This document shows, one piece after another, positions 55,842 to 64,000 of a stretch of DNA of 64,000 bases. Location: positions 2,827,501-2,891,500 of the forward strand of contig CP077096.1 of assembly GCA_014268975.2 (NCBI GenBank). Direction: 5' to 3'. The position numbers and the translations under genes were made by a program. Position 1 is the stretch's first letter. Each line of letters begins with the position of its first letter. A model generated the notes under the pieces. It did no database searches and was not told the origin of the DNA. It saw only the letters and a program-made list of their open reading frames with translations. This DNA is from Pseudomonas wayambapalatensis. Lineage in GTDB: Bacteria > Pseudomonadota > Gammaproteobacteria > Pseudomonadales > Pseudomonadaceae.

Positions 55842-57188
55842 TCATGGCACCAGCTCCACGTCTTCGCTGTCGCTGCCGCCCTGGCCACTGGTGACTTGCA
55901 CCTTGGCCGGCGGGATTGGCGAGAGCCCGGTGGTCAGCGTCTTCACCGCACCGTTGCCCGACAGGCTACCGATCAGCGCGCCGTTGCCGGTGTGCGCGGT
56001 AAGGGCCGGCGGGGTGGTTTCGTCGCTGCTGCTGGCGACCAGCGTCAGTTGACCGGTGGCGAGGCTGTACTCGGCGCGGCTGATGGTGACCAGGTCGGTC
56101 AGGCTCATGGGCGCCGTGGTCGGTGTGCTGGTGGCGATTGCCAGGCTGTTGTCGGCGGTCACCTGCAGGGTCAGCGGCAGGCTCGGGTTGAGCGCCGACT
56201 GGGCGTACCAGGCGCCGGTGCCGTTGGCTTCGCCCAGTGCCAGTGTGGGCGTCTGGCTGCTCAGGGTGACGGTGGCCGGTGCTGGCGGGGCCATGACGAA
56301 GACATCCTGCTGGGCGCGCAGGTCGCCGTTCTCGGTGTGCCGTGAATAGGTGCTGCGCAGCGGGATCAGTGGAGTCGGGCGGTTGATCGTCGACAGCTTG
56401 CCGGACACGGCGAACAACTCGGTGCGCAGGTCGATGCCGTTCGGGCCTTCGATACGCACGAAGTTGGTGTTGAACGGGCTGCCGGTGACCGGCTCTTCCA
56501 GGTTCGGGTCGCCGATGTAGCGTTCGCTCGCTCCGCTACCGGGATTGGTCTCGGTGTAGGGTCCGTTGACGCTGCGCAGGAACGGCCCGACATCGCCTTT
56601 GAGCGCGCCGCTGAAGTCGGCTGGAGAACCGATGCCGATGTCGCGGGTCATGTTGATCGCGCGGCGGCCAGCTGCCGGTACGTCGAAGACTTCGATGCCG
56701 TAGGGGTGGGTGACCACGTAAGTGCCTGCAACCGGCACATCGACGCGGATGCGTACCCGGGCGAAGCTGACCTGATCGCCTTCGATCGGCTCCTCGGCGC
56801 TGAAGGCTGCCTCGATGGCCGTGCCGTAGCTCAGGTCGATGCCGCGCGCAGCGTCGACGATGGCCGCATCGGCGGTGAACCAGAAGGCTTCGTCAGGGAA
56901 GTTGCTGGGGAACTGGATGGGCTGGGTGTCATCGAAGACGCCCGGAGTCGGCAGCAACGTGCACATGTACGAAGGCGCTCCCGGCGCGCCGGCAACCCGT
57001 GAGCTGACGGCCTTGGACAGGCACAGGTCGAGGACTCGACCATGGCTGTCCTGATACCAGGCGGCGAAGTTGCCGTTGGCGAGGTTGTAGGGGCCGGTAT
57101 CGACCGCGTACAGCGCAGCCTGGGCCGGTAGCTGGATCAGGCCGGCGAAGATCGCCATGGCCAGTGGGTGGGGCGTCGGTCGGTGCAT
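55842..57188 (-). CDS. Secreted paralogue of the Ig-like curlin-cluster protein
   Basis: 448-residue exported protein, paralogous over its first 280 residues to the product of the following gene: same YxxDTGPYNLANGNFAAWYQD start, GAPGAPSYMCTLLPTPGVFDD, THPYGIEVFDVPAAGRRAINMTRDIGIGSP and GSPFNTNFVRIEGP. It lacks the Big_9 repeats; the C-terminal 160 residues are proline- and threonine-rich and hold one repeat of ASSSDE..P type also found in the paralogue. First gene of the cluster, with a sigma-54 promoter about 43 bases upstream. The GGAG before ATG 57188 and the signal peptide define the start. Function unknown. Confidence 0.8.
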   Translation of the reverse strand: MHRPTPHPLAMAIFAGLIQLPAQAALYAVDTGPYNLANGNFAAWYQDSHGRVLDLCLSKAVSSRVAGAPGAPSYMCTLLPTPGVFDDTQPIQFPSNFPDEAFWFTADAAIVDAARGIDLSYGTAIEAAFSAEEPIEGDQVSFARVRIRVDVPVAGTYVVTHPYGIEVFDVPAAGRRAINMTRDIGIGSPADFSGALKGDVGPFLRSVNGPYTETNPGSGASERYIGDPNLEEPVTGSPFNTNFVRIEGPNGIDLRTELFAVSGKLSTINRPTPLIPLRSTYSRHTENGDLRAQQDVFVMAPPAPATVTLSSQTPTLALGEANGTGAWYAQSALNPSLPLTLQVTADNSLAIATSTPTTAPMSLTDLVTISRAEYSLATGQLTLVASSSDETTPPALTAHTGNGALIGSLSGNGAVKTLTTGLSPIPPAKVQVTSGQGGSDSEDVELVP

Positions 57189-57242
57189 GAGCAGATCCTC
57201 CTGCAAACGGGCCCATGGTTTGGGGCGTCTGCACAGGGATCG

Positions 57243-57257
57243 GCAACAGTTGTGCCA
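57243..57257 (-). promoter_or_regulatory. Sigma-54 (-24/-12) promoter of the curlin / Ig-like cluster
   Basis: On the minus strand the site reads TGGCACAACTGTTGC, a perfect -24 TGGCAC and -12 TTGC with exact GG-N10-GC spacing. The start site would be near 57231, about 43 bases upstream of the first structural gene. It faces away from the sigma-54 activator gene at 57486, whose product may be the enhancer-binding protein used. Direct repeats of GGCCTGGG at 57371 and 57389 and a palindrome around 57448-57461 are possible enhancer sites. Confidence 0.75.
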
Positions 57258-57485
57258 GCTTGCTTGAAGTGTGCTGCAGGGCTTGTGGGGCGTGGCTTTG
57301 GCGGGTGAGCGCAAAAGTGAATGCCGGAGTATTCGATGGGCGGATAACCCCAGCTTTGGGGAATTGGGGAGGCCTGGGCAACCCCTGTGGCCTGGGTCGC
57401 TGCCATCCACAGCCGAACCCCGCTTTACGTATACGGCACGCTGACGCACACTGCGCAGAGTTCCGGGGTACAGCTGGAGTAAACG

Positions 57486-59396
57486 ATGGCGCGACAATCA
57501 CCCATAACAGACGCCCACGACCCGATGCAGCAATCCCGCCAGGTCCGCCTGCACCTGGCCAACGAGGGCAAGTTGCCTTCGGGCATGCTGCGCGAAGAGA
57601 TCGATGCCTCATGGCGACGCAGCCACGGCCATGGCCTGGACTGCCTGCAAGGCGAGCAGGTCGGCCTTGGCATCGAGCACGGTCAGAACCTGCAGACGCT
57701 GCTCGAACTCAACCGCACACTGATTGATGCCGTCACGCCCGAGCTCGACTACCTGGTCGAGCGTCAGGGCAAGGGCGCAATCATCATCCTCGGCGACGCC
57801 CAGGCCAATGTGCTGGCCATCGAAGGGCAGACCCATGTGCTCAACCGCAATGGCCTGCGCGACCTGCACCCCGGCAGTTGCTGGAGCGAGGCGCTGCGCG
57901 GCACCAATGCCATCGGCACCGCCGTTGTCGAAGGGCGGCCCACCCTGATCAACTGTGGCGAACACTACCTCGATCGCCTCAGCCCGTTCTCCTGCACTTC
58001 GGTCCCTCTGCGCGACCCTCGTGGCGAGGTGATCGGTGTACTCGACATTACCCGCGAAGGGGTGATGAGCCAGCCCCAGGACAGCCTCTCGACCCTGATG
58101 CTTGCCGCCGGCAACATCGAGAGTCGGCTGTTCGGCCTGTACCACCCCGAGCAGTGGGTGCTGGCGTTCCACAGTCGCCCCCAGTACCTGGGCAGTGCCT
58201 GGCATGGGTTACTGGCCCTGAGCCTTGATGGTGAGGTGATGGCGGCGAACGAAAATGCCTGCCAATTGCTCGGACTGCCACGCCCTGGCTTGATCGGCCG
58301 CCGTTGCAGCGACTTGCTCGGCGAGCGTTCGCCGGCCTTTCTCAACCGCCTGTGGCAAGGCGGGATGAGCAGTGTGCAGACTGCCAAAGGGGAGTTCTTC
58401 GTTCGGGTGCTGCAATTGCCTCGGCATGGCAACTTGGGGGCGACCGTCGCGACAAAGCCTGTTGCTGCGCTCAAGTCGCCGGCGCTCGATGCACTGGGCG
58501 CGGGCGATAGCCGTCTGGCGCGGGGGTTGCGCATGGCACGCCAGGGCCTGGTCAACGGCCTGCCGGTGCTGCTGCTGGGGGAAACCGGGACGGGCAAGGA
58601 AGTGGTGGCGCGCGCTCTGCACCAGGCCAGCCCGCGTGCGGACAAAGCGTTCGTGGCCGTCAACTGCGCGGCGATTCCCGAAGGGCTGATCGAGTCCGAG
58701 CTGTTCGGCTACCGCGACGGCGCGTTTACCGGCTCGCGCCGCGGCGGCATGGTCGGTCGGCTGATGCAGGCCCATGGCGGTACCTTGTTCCTCGACGAAA
58801 TCGGTGACATGCCACTGGCCCTGCAGGCGCGGCTGCTGCGCGTGCTGCAGGAGCGTCGCGTGGCGCCGCTCGGGGCTGGCGAGGAACAGGACATCGACGT
58901 GGCGATCATCTGTGCCACGCACCGCGATCTCAAGCGGCTGGTGGCCGAGCAGCACTTTCGCGAAGACCTGTACTACCGGGTCAACGGCGTATCCCTGCGC
59001 CTGCCGGCCTTGCGCGAGCGCGATGACCTCGGGGCCCTGATCGAAGGGGTGCTGGACAAGCTCGGTGCCCGAGGCGTCACCCTCGATCCGGCACTGGCCT
59101 GCCTGCTCGAAGGCTTCGACTGGCCGGGCAATATCCGCCAACTGGAAATGGTATTGCGCACCGCGCTGGCCATGCGCGAGGAGGGTGAGCAGATACTCGG
59201 GCTCGATCACCTGACCGATTGCCTGCTCGACGAGTTGTCCAGTGGCGCCCCTGTGGCTGGTAGCCTGCGCGAGAATGAACTGGAGTTGATCCGTGGCGCC
59301 CTGGCGCGTCACCAGAGCAATGTATCGGCCGCCGCCGAAGCGCTGGGCATCAGCCGCGCGACGCTGTACCGCAAACTCAAGCAGTTGCGCGGTTAG
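57486..59396 (+). CDS. Sigma-54-dependent activator, AcoR type (GAF-PAS-AAA-Fis)
   Basis: 636-residue enhancer-binding protein. A GAF domain spans about 75-210, a PAS domain about 225-300, and the AAA+ domain about 335-560 with Walker A GETGTGKE (365-372), GAFTGS at 412-417 (the usual GAFTGA loop with A changed to S), Walker B LFLDEIG (434-440) and the arginine-finger region. A Fis-type helix-turn-helix ([19 protein letters not shown]) ends it. It is followed after three bases by the ABC exporter gene, as in amine-dehydrogenase (pea/qhp) loci, so it likely controls amine oxidation; control of the divergent curlin cluster is possible. Confidence 0.9.
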   Translation: MARQSPITDAHDPMQQSRQVRLHLANEGKLPSGMLREEIDASWRRSHGHGLDCLQGEQVGLGIEHGQNLQTLLELNRTLIDAVTPELDYLVERQGKGAIIILGDAQANVLAIEGQTHVLNRNGLRDLHPGSCWSEALRGTNAIGTAVVEGRPTLINCGEHYLDRLSPFSCTSVPLRDPRGEVIGVLDITREGVMSQPQDSLSTLMLAAGNIESRLFGLYHPEQWVLAFHSRPQYLGSAWHGLLALSLDGEVMAANENACQLLGLPRPGLIGRRCSDLLGERSPAFLNRLWQGGMSSVQTAKGEFFVRVLQLPRHGNLGATVATKPVAALKSPALDALGAGDSRLARGLRMARQGLVNGLPVLLLGETGTGKEVVARALHQASPRADKAFVAVNCAAIPEGLIESELFGYRDGAFTGSRRGGMVGRLMQAHGGTLFLDEIGDMPLALQARLLRVLQERRVAPLGAGEEQDIDVAIICATHRDLKRLVAEQHFREDLYYRVNGVSLRLPALRERDDLGALIEGVLDKLGARGVTLDPALACLLEGFDWPGNIRQLEMVLRTALAMREEGEQILGLDHLTDCLLDELSSGAPVAGSLRENELELIRGALARHQSNVSAAAEALGISRATLYRKLKQLRG

Positions 59397-59399
59397 ACC

Positions 59400-61133
59400 A
59401 TGGGCGGAGTGTTCTCGCGCCTGATCGAGTCTGGCGACCCCGTGCTCATGCGCCAGGCCCTGGCCTGGCTGTATGGTTTCGTGCGGCCCCAGCGCCGGGC
59501 CATCGCCGTGCTGCTGGGGTTGTCGTTGCTCGCTTCGCTGCTGGCCCTGGCCCAGCCCTGGCTGATCAAGACCTTGATCGACGATGGCTTGCTGGCCCGC
59601 GATTACCAGACGCTCTGGCACATGGCAGCGTTCATGATCGGTGCCGGGGTGCTGGGGACCGTGCTGTCGGGGGTCAACCGCTACCTGCATACGCGTTTGT
59701 CAGGGCGCATCCTGTTCGCCTTGCGCGATGACCTCTACCGACACTTGCAGCAATTGTCGCCGACGTTCTACGGGCGCCGCCGCACGGGCGATATCCTTTC
59801 GCGCCTGGACGGCGATGTCGCCGAAATCCAGCGCTTTGCCGTGGATTCGCTGTTCGCGGCCGTCTCCAGCGTGATCGGCCTGCTGGGCGCGGTGGCCCTG
59901 ATGCTGATGTTGTCGTGGCAACTGTCATTGTTGCTGGCCTTGCTCGTACCGATCGAAGTGCTGTGGCTGCGTTGGATGCGGCGCAAGGTCGAGCGCGAAG
60001 TGCGCAGCCTGCGTGAGCGCTCGGCGGACGTGTCGTCGTTCCTGGTCGAGACGCTGCCTGCGATGAAGTTCATCCAGGCCGCCGGCCAGCAGGGCCGTGA
60101 AGCGGGGCGCCTGGATCAGTTGGGGCAGGGCTACATGAAGCAACTGCTCAAGGTGCAGATCACCGAATTCTTCACCCAGACCGTGCCCGGCACCCTGACT
60201 TCGTGGTGCCGCGCCTGTGCCTTTCTGGTGGGTGGCTGGTGGGTGATCCAGGGCACGTGGCAGTTGGGTGCGCTGATCGCCTTCTCCACCTACCTGGGCA
60301 TGGCCGTTGGGCCGGTGCAGAGCTTGCTTGGCCTGTATGTCGCGGTGCAGCGGATGGCGGTGAGCCTGGGCCGGGTCATGGAGCTCAAGCGCGAACCGGT
60401 GGCGGTCAGCGAGCCGCAGGTGCCCAGGCCGATGCCCGAGGGGCCAGGTGAGCTGCGCCTGGAAGGCGTAGGCTTTGCCCACGAGGGCCGCCAAGGGGCG
60501 GTGCTCGATCAGGTCGATATCACCGTCGGCGGTGGGCTGAAGGTGGCCATCAGCGGCGCCTCCGGAGTGGGCAAGTCGACCCTGATCGACCTGCTGCAGC
60601 GTTTCTACGACCCGGATCATGGGCGCATCCTGCTCGACGGTGTCGACCTGCGCGAGCTCGACCTGGCCGCCCTGCGCCGCCGCATCGCCGTGGTCAGCCA
60701 GGACATCGTGCTGTTTCGCGGCACCCTGGCCCAGAATCTCGCCTACAGCACACCTGATGTCAGCCGCACCGCGCTGGAACAGGTGGTGCGCCTGACCCGT
60801 CTGGAGGGCTTGGTGCAAAGCCTGCCGATGGGGCTCGATGGCGCGCTCGGCGAGCGCGGCCAGCAGTTGTCCGGCGGGCAGAAACAACGTATCGCCATCG
60901 CCCGTGCCTTGCTGCAGGATCCAGCGATCCTGGTACTGGACGAAGCCACTTCGGCAGTGGACGAGGCGACCGAGCGCGAAGTGATTGCCGCCATCGATCA
61001 GTTGTTTGCCGGGCGCACGCGCATTCTCATCAGCCACAGGCCGTCGACCCTGGCCGATGCAGACCTGCATCTGCAACTGCAGGGCGGCCAGTTGCGGGTT
61101 CTGGAACGGGTGCACGCCGACCATGGTCGCTGA
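59400..61133 (+). CDS. ABC exporter, QhpF-like
   Basis: 577-residue half-transporter: six transmembrane helices in residues 20-310, then an ATPase with Walker A GASGVGKST, signature LSGGQKQR and Walker B ILVLDEATSAVDE. Its neighbours (a cytoplasmic subtilase and a FAD monooxygenase) match QhpE and QhpG, so it is expected to be QhpF, which exports the modified gamma-subunit of quinohemoprotein amine dehydrogenase to the periplasm. No good ribosome-binding site precedes the ATG, three bases after the activator's stop, so translation is probably coupled. Confidence 0.85.
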   Translation: MGGVFSRLIESGDPVLMRQALAWLYGFVRPQRRAIAVLLGLSLLASLLALAQPWLIKTLIDDGLLARDYQTLWHMAAFMIGAGVLGTVLSGVNRYLHTRLSGRILFALRDDLYRHLQQLSPTFYGRRRTGDILSRLDGDVAEIQRFAVDSLFAAVSSVIGLLGAVALMLMLSWQLSLLLALLVPIEVLWLRWMRRKVEREVRSLRERSADVSSFLVETLPAMKFIQAAGQQGREAGRLDQLGQGYMKQLLKVQITEFFTQTVPGTLTSWCRACAFLVGGWWVIQGTWQLGALIAFSTYLGMAVGPVQSLLGLYVAVQRMAVSLGRVMELKREPVAVSEPQVPRPMPEGPGELRLEGVGFAHEGRQGAVLDQVDITVGGGLKVAISGASGVGKSTLIDLLQRFYDPDHGRILLDGVDLRELDLAALRRRIAVVSQDIVLFRGTLAQNLAYSTPDVSRTALEQVVRLTRLEGLVQSLPMGLDGALGERGQQLSGGQKQRIAIARALLQDPAILVLDEATSAVDEATEREVIAAIDQLFAGRTRILISHRPSTLADADLHLQLQGGQLRVLERVHADHGR

Positions 61134-61800
61134 GCTGCGCTTGGGGGTGATCGACAGCGGCTGCACGTCGGCGCAAATGCCGACGGTGCTGGCCGCGCGG
61201 CGTTTCTGGCTGCAAGACGGACTGCTCCAGGAGGGCGAGGCGCAACCTGACGCCCTGGGCCATGGTCGTGCGGTCCTGGAGTGCCTGCGCGAGGGGGCCG
61301 GTGATACACCGGTGCTGCTGGCCCAAGTGTTCAGCGACCAACCGCGCACCAGCGCCCTGCAGGTGGCTGCCGCCTTGCTGTGGCTGGTGGAGCAGGGGGC
61401 GACCCTGGTCAATATGAGCCTGGGGCTGCAGCAGGACCGCCCAGTCCTGCGCCAGGCCTGCGCCGCCGCCCAGGCTGCCGGCGTCGTGTTGTGTGCGTCC
61501 AGCGCGGCCCGGGGGGCGCCGGTGTATCCGGCCAGCTATCCGAACGTGCTGCGCATCACCGGCGACGCCCGGTGCAGCGCAGGCCAGTGGTCATGGTTGG
61601 GCACGGCGCAGGCCGACTTCGGCGCGCCGGTGGGAGGAAATGCCCAGGCGGGGGCCAGCCTGGCTTGTGCCGCCTTGACCGGGCGAATGTGCGCAGTGCT
61701 GCGCGAGCATCCCGAGCTGCAACCTGCACAGCTACGTGCCTGGCTCCAGGCGCATGCGGCCTTCGTCGGGCCTGAGCGTCGAGGTGTCGATGAGCCGTGA
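61123..61800 (+). CDS. Cytoplasmic subtilisin-like protease, QhpE-like
   Basis: 225-residue S8-family protease without signal peptide or propeptide. The catalytic triad is D11 (GVIDSG), H47 (LGHGRA) and S179 (AGASLACAAL); VNMSLG is the substrate-binding strand. The expected oxyanion-hole asparagine is not seen in the CASSAARGAP stretch. QhpE removes the leader peptide of the quinohemoprotein amine dehydrogenase gamma-subunit, and the size and cytoplasmic location agree. It overlaps the exporter gene by 11 bases and the following monooxygenase gene by 11 bases. Confidence 0.83.
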   Translation: MVAELRLGVIDSGCTSAQMPTVLAARRFWLQDGLLQEGEAQPDALGHGRAVLECLREGAGDTPVLLAQVFSDQPRTSALQVAAALLWLVEQGATLVNMSLGLQQDRPVLRQACAAAQAAGVVLCASSAARGAPVYPASYPNVLRITGDARCSAGQWSWLGTAQADFGAPVGGNAQAGASLACAALTGRMCAVLREHPELQPAQLRAWLQAHAAFVGPERRGVDEP

Positions 61801-63094
61801 TCCGCACATCCTCGTGCTCGGTGCAGGCCCTGCCGGGGCGGCAACCGCCATAGGCCTGCGGCGCATGGGCTATACGGTCACGCTGGTGTCGGACTGGCGT
61901 CGTTTCGATGCCGTCGAAGGAGTGTCGCAGCGCGTGTTGGACGGCCTGCACCATGCAGGGCTTGGCTTGGCACTCGCAGTGGCGACGATTGCTGCCGCGC
62001 GTCAGGTGCAATGGAACGGCGAGCGGCTGCAGATGAATCAGGAGTTCCTGCTTGATCGGGCATGTTTCGATCGGGCGCTGCGCGAGGATCTGCTGCGCGC
62101 CGGGGTGAATCTCGTTCAGGGGCGTGTCCGCGAGCTGACGCAGGAGGGACGATACCGGGCGCGGCTCGACGACGGCCAGGTGCTGCAAGGCGATTTCCTG
62201 GTCGAAGCCCGTGGTCGCCAGGCCCCGCTGCCTGCCAGCCGCCTGCGCGGCCCGGAAACCGTCAGCCTGCTCAACCTCTGGCAATCGACGGCAGGCGGCA
62301 CGCCGGCCTCTGCAGTGGAAAGCCTTGACGATGGCTGGGCATGGATGGCGCGTCTGGCAGACGGGCGCTGCTACTGGCAAATCACCCTTGATGCCAGCGT
62401 GGCCTCGCTGCCGGGCAAGGCGGCACTGGGTGAGTATTGCGCGACCCGGCGGCGGCAGTCGCCAGGGGTCGCGCAGTTGTTCGATGCACGCGCGCTAGAG
62501 CCCGCTCAGGTGCATGCCCGCAGCAGCACGGCGATTCTTGCCGGCGAGTGTGCCGGCGCGGACTGGCTGCGGGTGGGGGATGCGGCGATGGCCGTCGATC
62601 CGTTGTCGGGCAACGGGATCTTCCAGTCACTGTCGTCGGCCTTGCAGGCGCCGGTGGTGATCAACACCTTGCTGAGGCGGCCGGAGCGGGCGGCCTTGGC
62701 GCAGCGCTTCCACCAGCAACGGGTGGAGCAGTTGTTCCTGCGTTTTGCCCGTACGGGACGGGATTTCTACCGGCTGGAACAGCAGCATGCCGGCGCGGGG
62801 TTCTGGGGGCCACGTCAGCGGTGGCCTGATGACCAGGCCATGCACCAGGCCGCGCATTGGCAGACGGTTCGAGTCGAACGCAGGCCGGTGTTGCGCGAAG
62901 GCTGGGTGGACGAGGCCGAGGTAGTGGTAACGGCTGACCAGCCCCTGGGTGTATGGCACCTGCAGGGCATTGAACTGGCACCGGTGGTACGGGCCCTGCA
63001 GGCGGGTTCTGGCCTGGTCGAGGTGCTGGCGGACCAGCCTGAGCAAGCTCAAGCGATGGTGCGACGCTGGTTACTGGAGCAGGGTTATCGCTGA
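61790..63094 (+). CDS. FAD-dependent monooxygenase, QhpG-like
   Basis: 434-residue flavoprotein. The FAD-binding motif is ILVLGAGPAGAATAIGLRRMGYTV (residues 7-30); the second flavin motif is VGDAAMAVDPLSGNGIFQS near residue 262. QhpG hydroxylates the tryptophan of the gamma-subunit that becomes part of cysteine tryptophylquinone. Assignment rests mainly on the order activator-exporter-subtilase-flavoprotein. The structural genes (alpha, beta, gamma) and the radical SAM gene are not in the window and may be beyond 64000. Confidence 0.82.
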   Translation: MSRDPHILVLGAGPAGAATAIGLRRMGYTVTLVSDWRRFDAVEGVSQRVLDGLHHAGLGLALAVATIAAARQVQWNGERLQMNQEFLLDRACFDRALREDLLRAGVNLVQGRVRELTQEGRYRARLDDGQVLQGDFLVEARGRQAPLPASRLRGPETVSLLNLWQSTAGGTPASAVESLDDGWAWMARLADGRCYWQITLDASVASLPGKAALGEYCATRRRQSPGVAQLFDARALEPAQVHARSSTAILAGECAGADWLRVGDAAMAVDPLSGNGIFQSLSSALQAPVVINTLLRRPERAALAQRFHQQRVEQLFLRFARTGRDFYRLEQQHAGAGFWGPRQRWPDDQAMHQAAHWQTVRVERRPVLREGWVDEAEVVVTADQPLGVWHLQGIELAPVVRALQAGSGLVEVLADQPEQAQAMVRRWLLEQGYR

Positions 63095-63120
63095 GGGCCG
63101 CGTATTGCTTTTGCGAGTAA

Positions 63121-63143
63121 CCAAGCGCCTGCACGACGCTTGG
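63121..63143. terminator. Stem-loop between convergent qhpG-like gene and outer-membrane protein gene
   Basis: CCAAGCG at 63121 and CGCTTGG ending at 63143 form a perfect 7-base stem with a 9-base loop in the short gap between two stop codons. No T-run on the plus strand; moderate support as a terminator. Confidence 0.5.
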
Positions 63144-63150
63144 CGAAGGC

Positions 63151-64000
63151 TCAGAAGAAAGTCCCGATCACCAGTTGCAGGTAGGTCCCGGTATCCCGGC
63201 TACCCAGCTGCATGCCGCCACTGTCGGCACTGCGCTCGGGTTTGTAGAAGCCCAGCACCGGGCTGATCAGCAGGTGATCGTTGACCATCCACTCCACATA
63301 CAGGTCCAGCTCTCGTCCGCCGACATTTCCCTGGTCGGTGTCCAGCGTGTCGAAGTCGAAGTACAGCGCGCCAAGGGTCAGGTTGTCGCGAGGCTTGGCC
63401 TTCAAGCCCACATGCTGGACCTGGGTGTTGGTGTTGAAAGGGCCGGCATAATTGGCGGCGACCTCACCCTGGAACCAGGTGCCGTAACCCCGGCTGAGCC
63501 CGTAGAACAAGGGGTCGAAATCCTTGGAGAAGCGGCTGTAGCGGTAGGTGGCGGTGGGGGTCCATGGCAGTTGCGAAAAGGTCCAGCTGCCTTCCAGATA
63601 CCAGGCGTTCTCACGTGTGCCTCGTTGGTCCTGGGTGACGTACTCGCCGGCCACCTCCAGGTCCTGGACACCGAGGTTGCCGCGTCCGCGCAGACTGACG
63701 GTGTCCATGCCATCGCGGTGCTCCAGGCCCATGATCTGGGCATAGCGACGGTCCACATCCAGGCCATGAATCCAGCTCAGGCCAAGGGTGCCTGCGTCGC
63801 CGACGTGCTCCAGATTGGCGACAGCCATGGCGCTGTCGGCCTGGTAGTGGTTGTCGGACTTGAGCCACATCAGGTCGCCACGCCAGCCCTGGCTGCCGCC
63901 CAGGCGCAGCACGGCGGTGCGGTCGAAGGCCTTGCGCGCCGCCAGGTAGTAGGCGCCGCCGCGGTTGAAATTGGCACCCAGGTCGACCTTGCCGAGGTTG
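63151..64000 (-). CDS. Outer-membrane beta-barrel protein (porin-like), N-terminus cut by the window edge
   Basis: The reading frame stays open through the window end, so this is the C-terminal part, about 282 residues. Alternating hydrophobic/hydrophilic strands with aromatic girdles (YRYSRFSKDFDPLFYGL, LYVEWMVNDHLLISPVLGFYKPE) and the terminal phenylalanine pair (IGTFF) are the marks of an outer-membrane barrel. I cannot place it in a named family with confidence; alginate-export-like porins are the nearest look-alikes. Convergent with the qhpG-like gene; an amine porin would fit the context. Confidence 0.78.
   Translation of the reverse strand, partial: NLGKVDLGANFNRGGAYYLAARKAFDRTAVLRLGGSQGWRGDLMWLKSDNHYQADSAMAVANLEHVGDAGTLGLSWIHGLDVDRRYAQIMGLEHRDGMDTVSLRGRGNLGVQDLEVAGEYVTQDQRGTRENAWYLEGSWTFSQLPWTPTATYRYSRFSKDFDPLFYGLSRGYGTWFQGEVAANYAGPFNTNTQVQHVGLKAKPRDNLTLGALYFDFDTLDTDQGNVGGRELDLYVEWMVNDHLLISPVLGFYKPERSADSGGMQLGSRDTGTYLQLVIGTFF

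Noticed and set aside
53575..57188. The Ig-like repeats as RTX adhesins
   Set aside because: No nonapeptide RTX repeats, no type I secretion signal and no linked ABC/HlyD genes; a Sec signal peptide is present instead.
59400..63094. Exporter-subtilase-flavoprotein set as a bacteriocin biosynthesis cluster
   Set aside because: No short precursor gene or modification enzyme of a known class is adjacent, and the order matches qhpF-E-G of amine dehydrogenase loci better.

Overview
The window is chromosomal DNA of a high-GC Pseudomonas, most likely the P. putida group. This is inferred from the gene order mdcABCDEGHLM with a convergent mdcR, a MexEF-OprN efflux operon, putida-type REP hairpins, the polyamine puuA/spuD/puuB set and quinohemoprotein amine dehydrogenase maturation genes. 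I see no rRNA, tRNA, CRISPR array, insertion sequence or prophage. Almost all of it is coding. The very long antisense frames opposite mexF, the giant oxidase and others are shadows of GC-rich codon use.

Layout. 1-7.1 kb: mexE-mexF-oprN on the minus strand with a MexT-like site upstream of mexE, then a zinc-type alcohol dehydrogenase-like gene. 7.2-9.1 kb: an AhpD-like gene divergent from an AraC regulator, and a small secreted DUF2388 protein. 9.4-13.1 kb: MFS transporter, LysR regulator and aspartase-like lyase in one operon. 13.5-17.0 kb: a TonB receptor and a flavin monooxygenase behind a likely sigma-54 promoter. 17.1-23.0 kb: a giant (1949 aa) multicopper oxidase resembling the Mn(II) oxidases MnxG/McoA, with its own sigma-54 promoter. 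23-27 kb: serine catabolism (LysR, sdaA, sdaC). 27.2-28 kb: a fluoroacetate-dehalogenase-like hydrolase. 28-29.7 kb: a lipoprotein and a HigBA-type toxin-antitoxin pair. 29.7-34.6 kb: gamma-glutamyl polyamine catabolism with an AraC regulator, then a PIG-L deacetylase. 35.7-43.9 kb: complete malonate decarboxylase cluster with transporter and regulator. 44-51.5 kb: small or accessory genes (ClpP-like protease, KGG stress protein, DUF6555, old yellow enzyme, an unrecognised protein of 385 aa, aldo-keto reductase, YbjN, PPIase, AlkB). 51.6-57.2 kb: a four-gene curlin/Ig-like surface-fibre cluster behind a near-perfect sigma-54 promoter. 57.5-63.1 kb: a sigma-54 activator followed without a gap by qhpF-, qhpE- and qhpG-like genes. 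63.15-64 kb: the end of an outer-membrane barrel gene cut by the window edge.

A recurring theme is sigma-54: three intergenic regions carry -24/-12 elements with the correct GG-N10-GC spacing, and one enhancer-binding protein is encoded. The regions I consider least explained are the sigma-54-driven curlin plus Ig-like cluster (two related large secreted proteins of unknown function and no CsgEFG secretion genes in view) and the giant multicopper oxidase. All family assignments rest on motif and sequence recognition; no database search was run.
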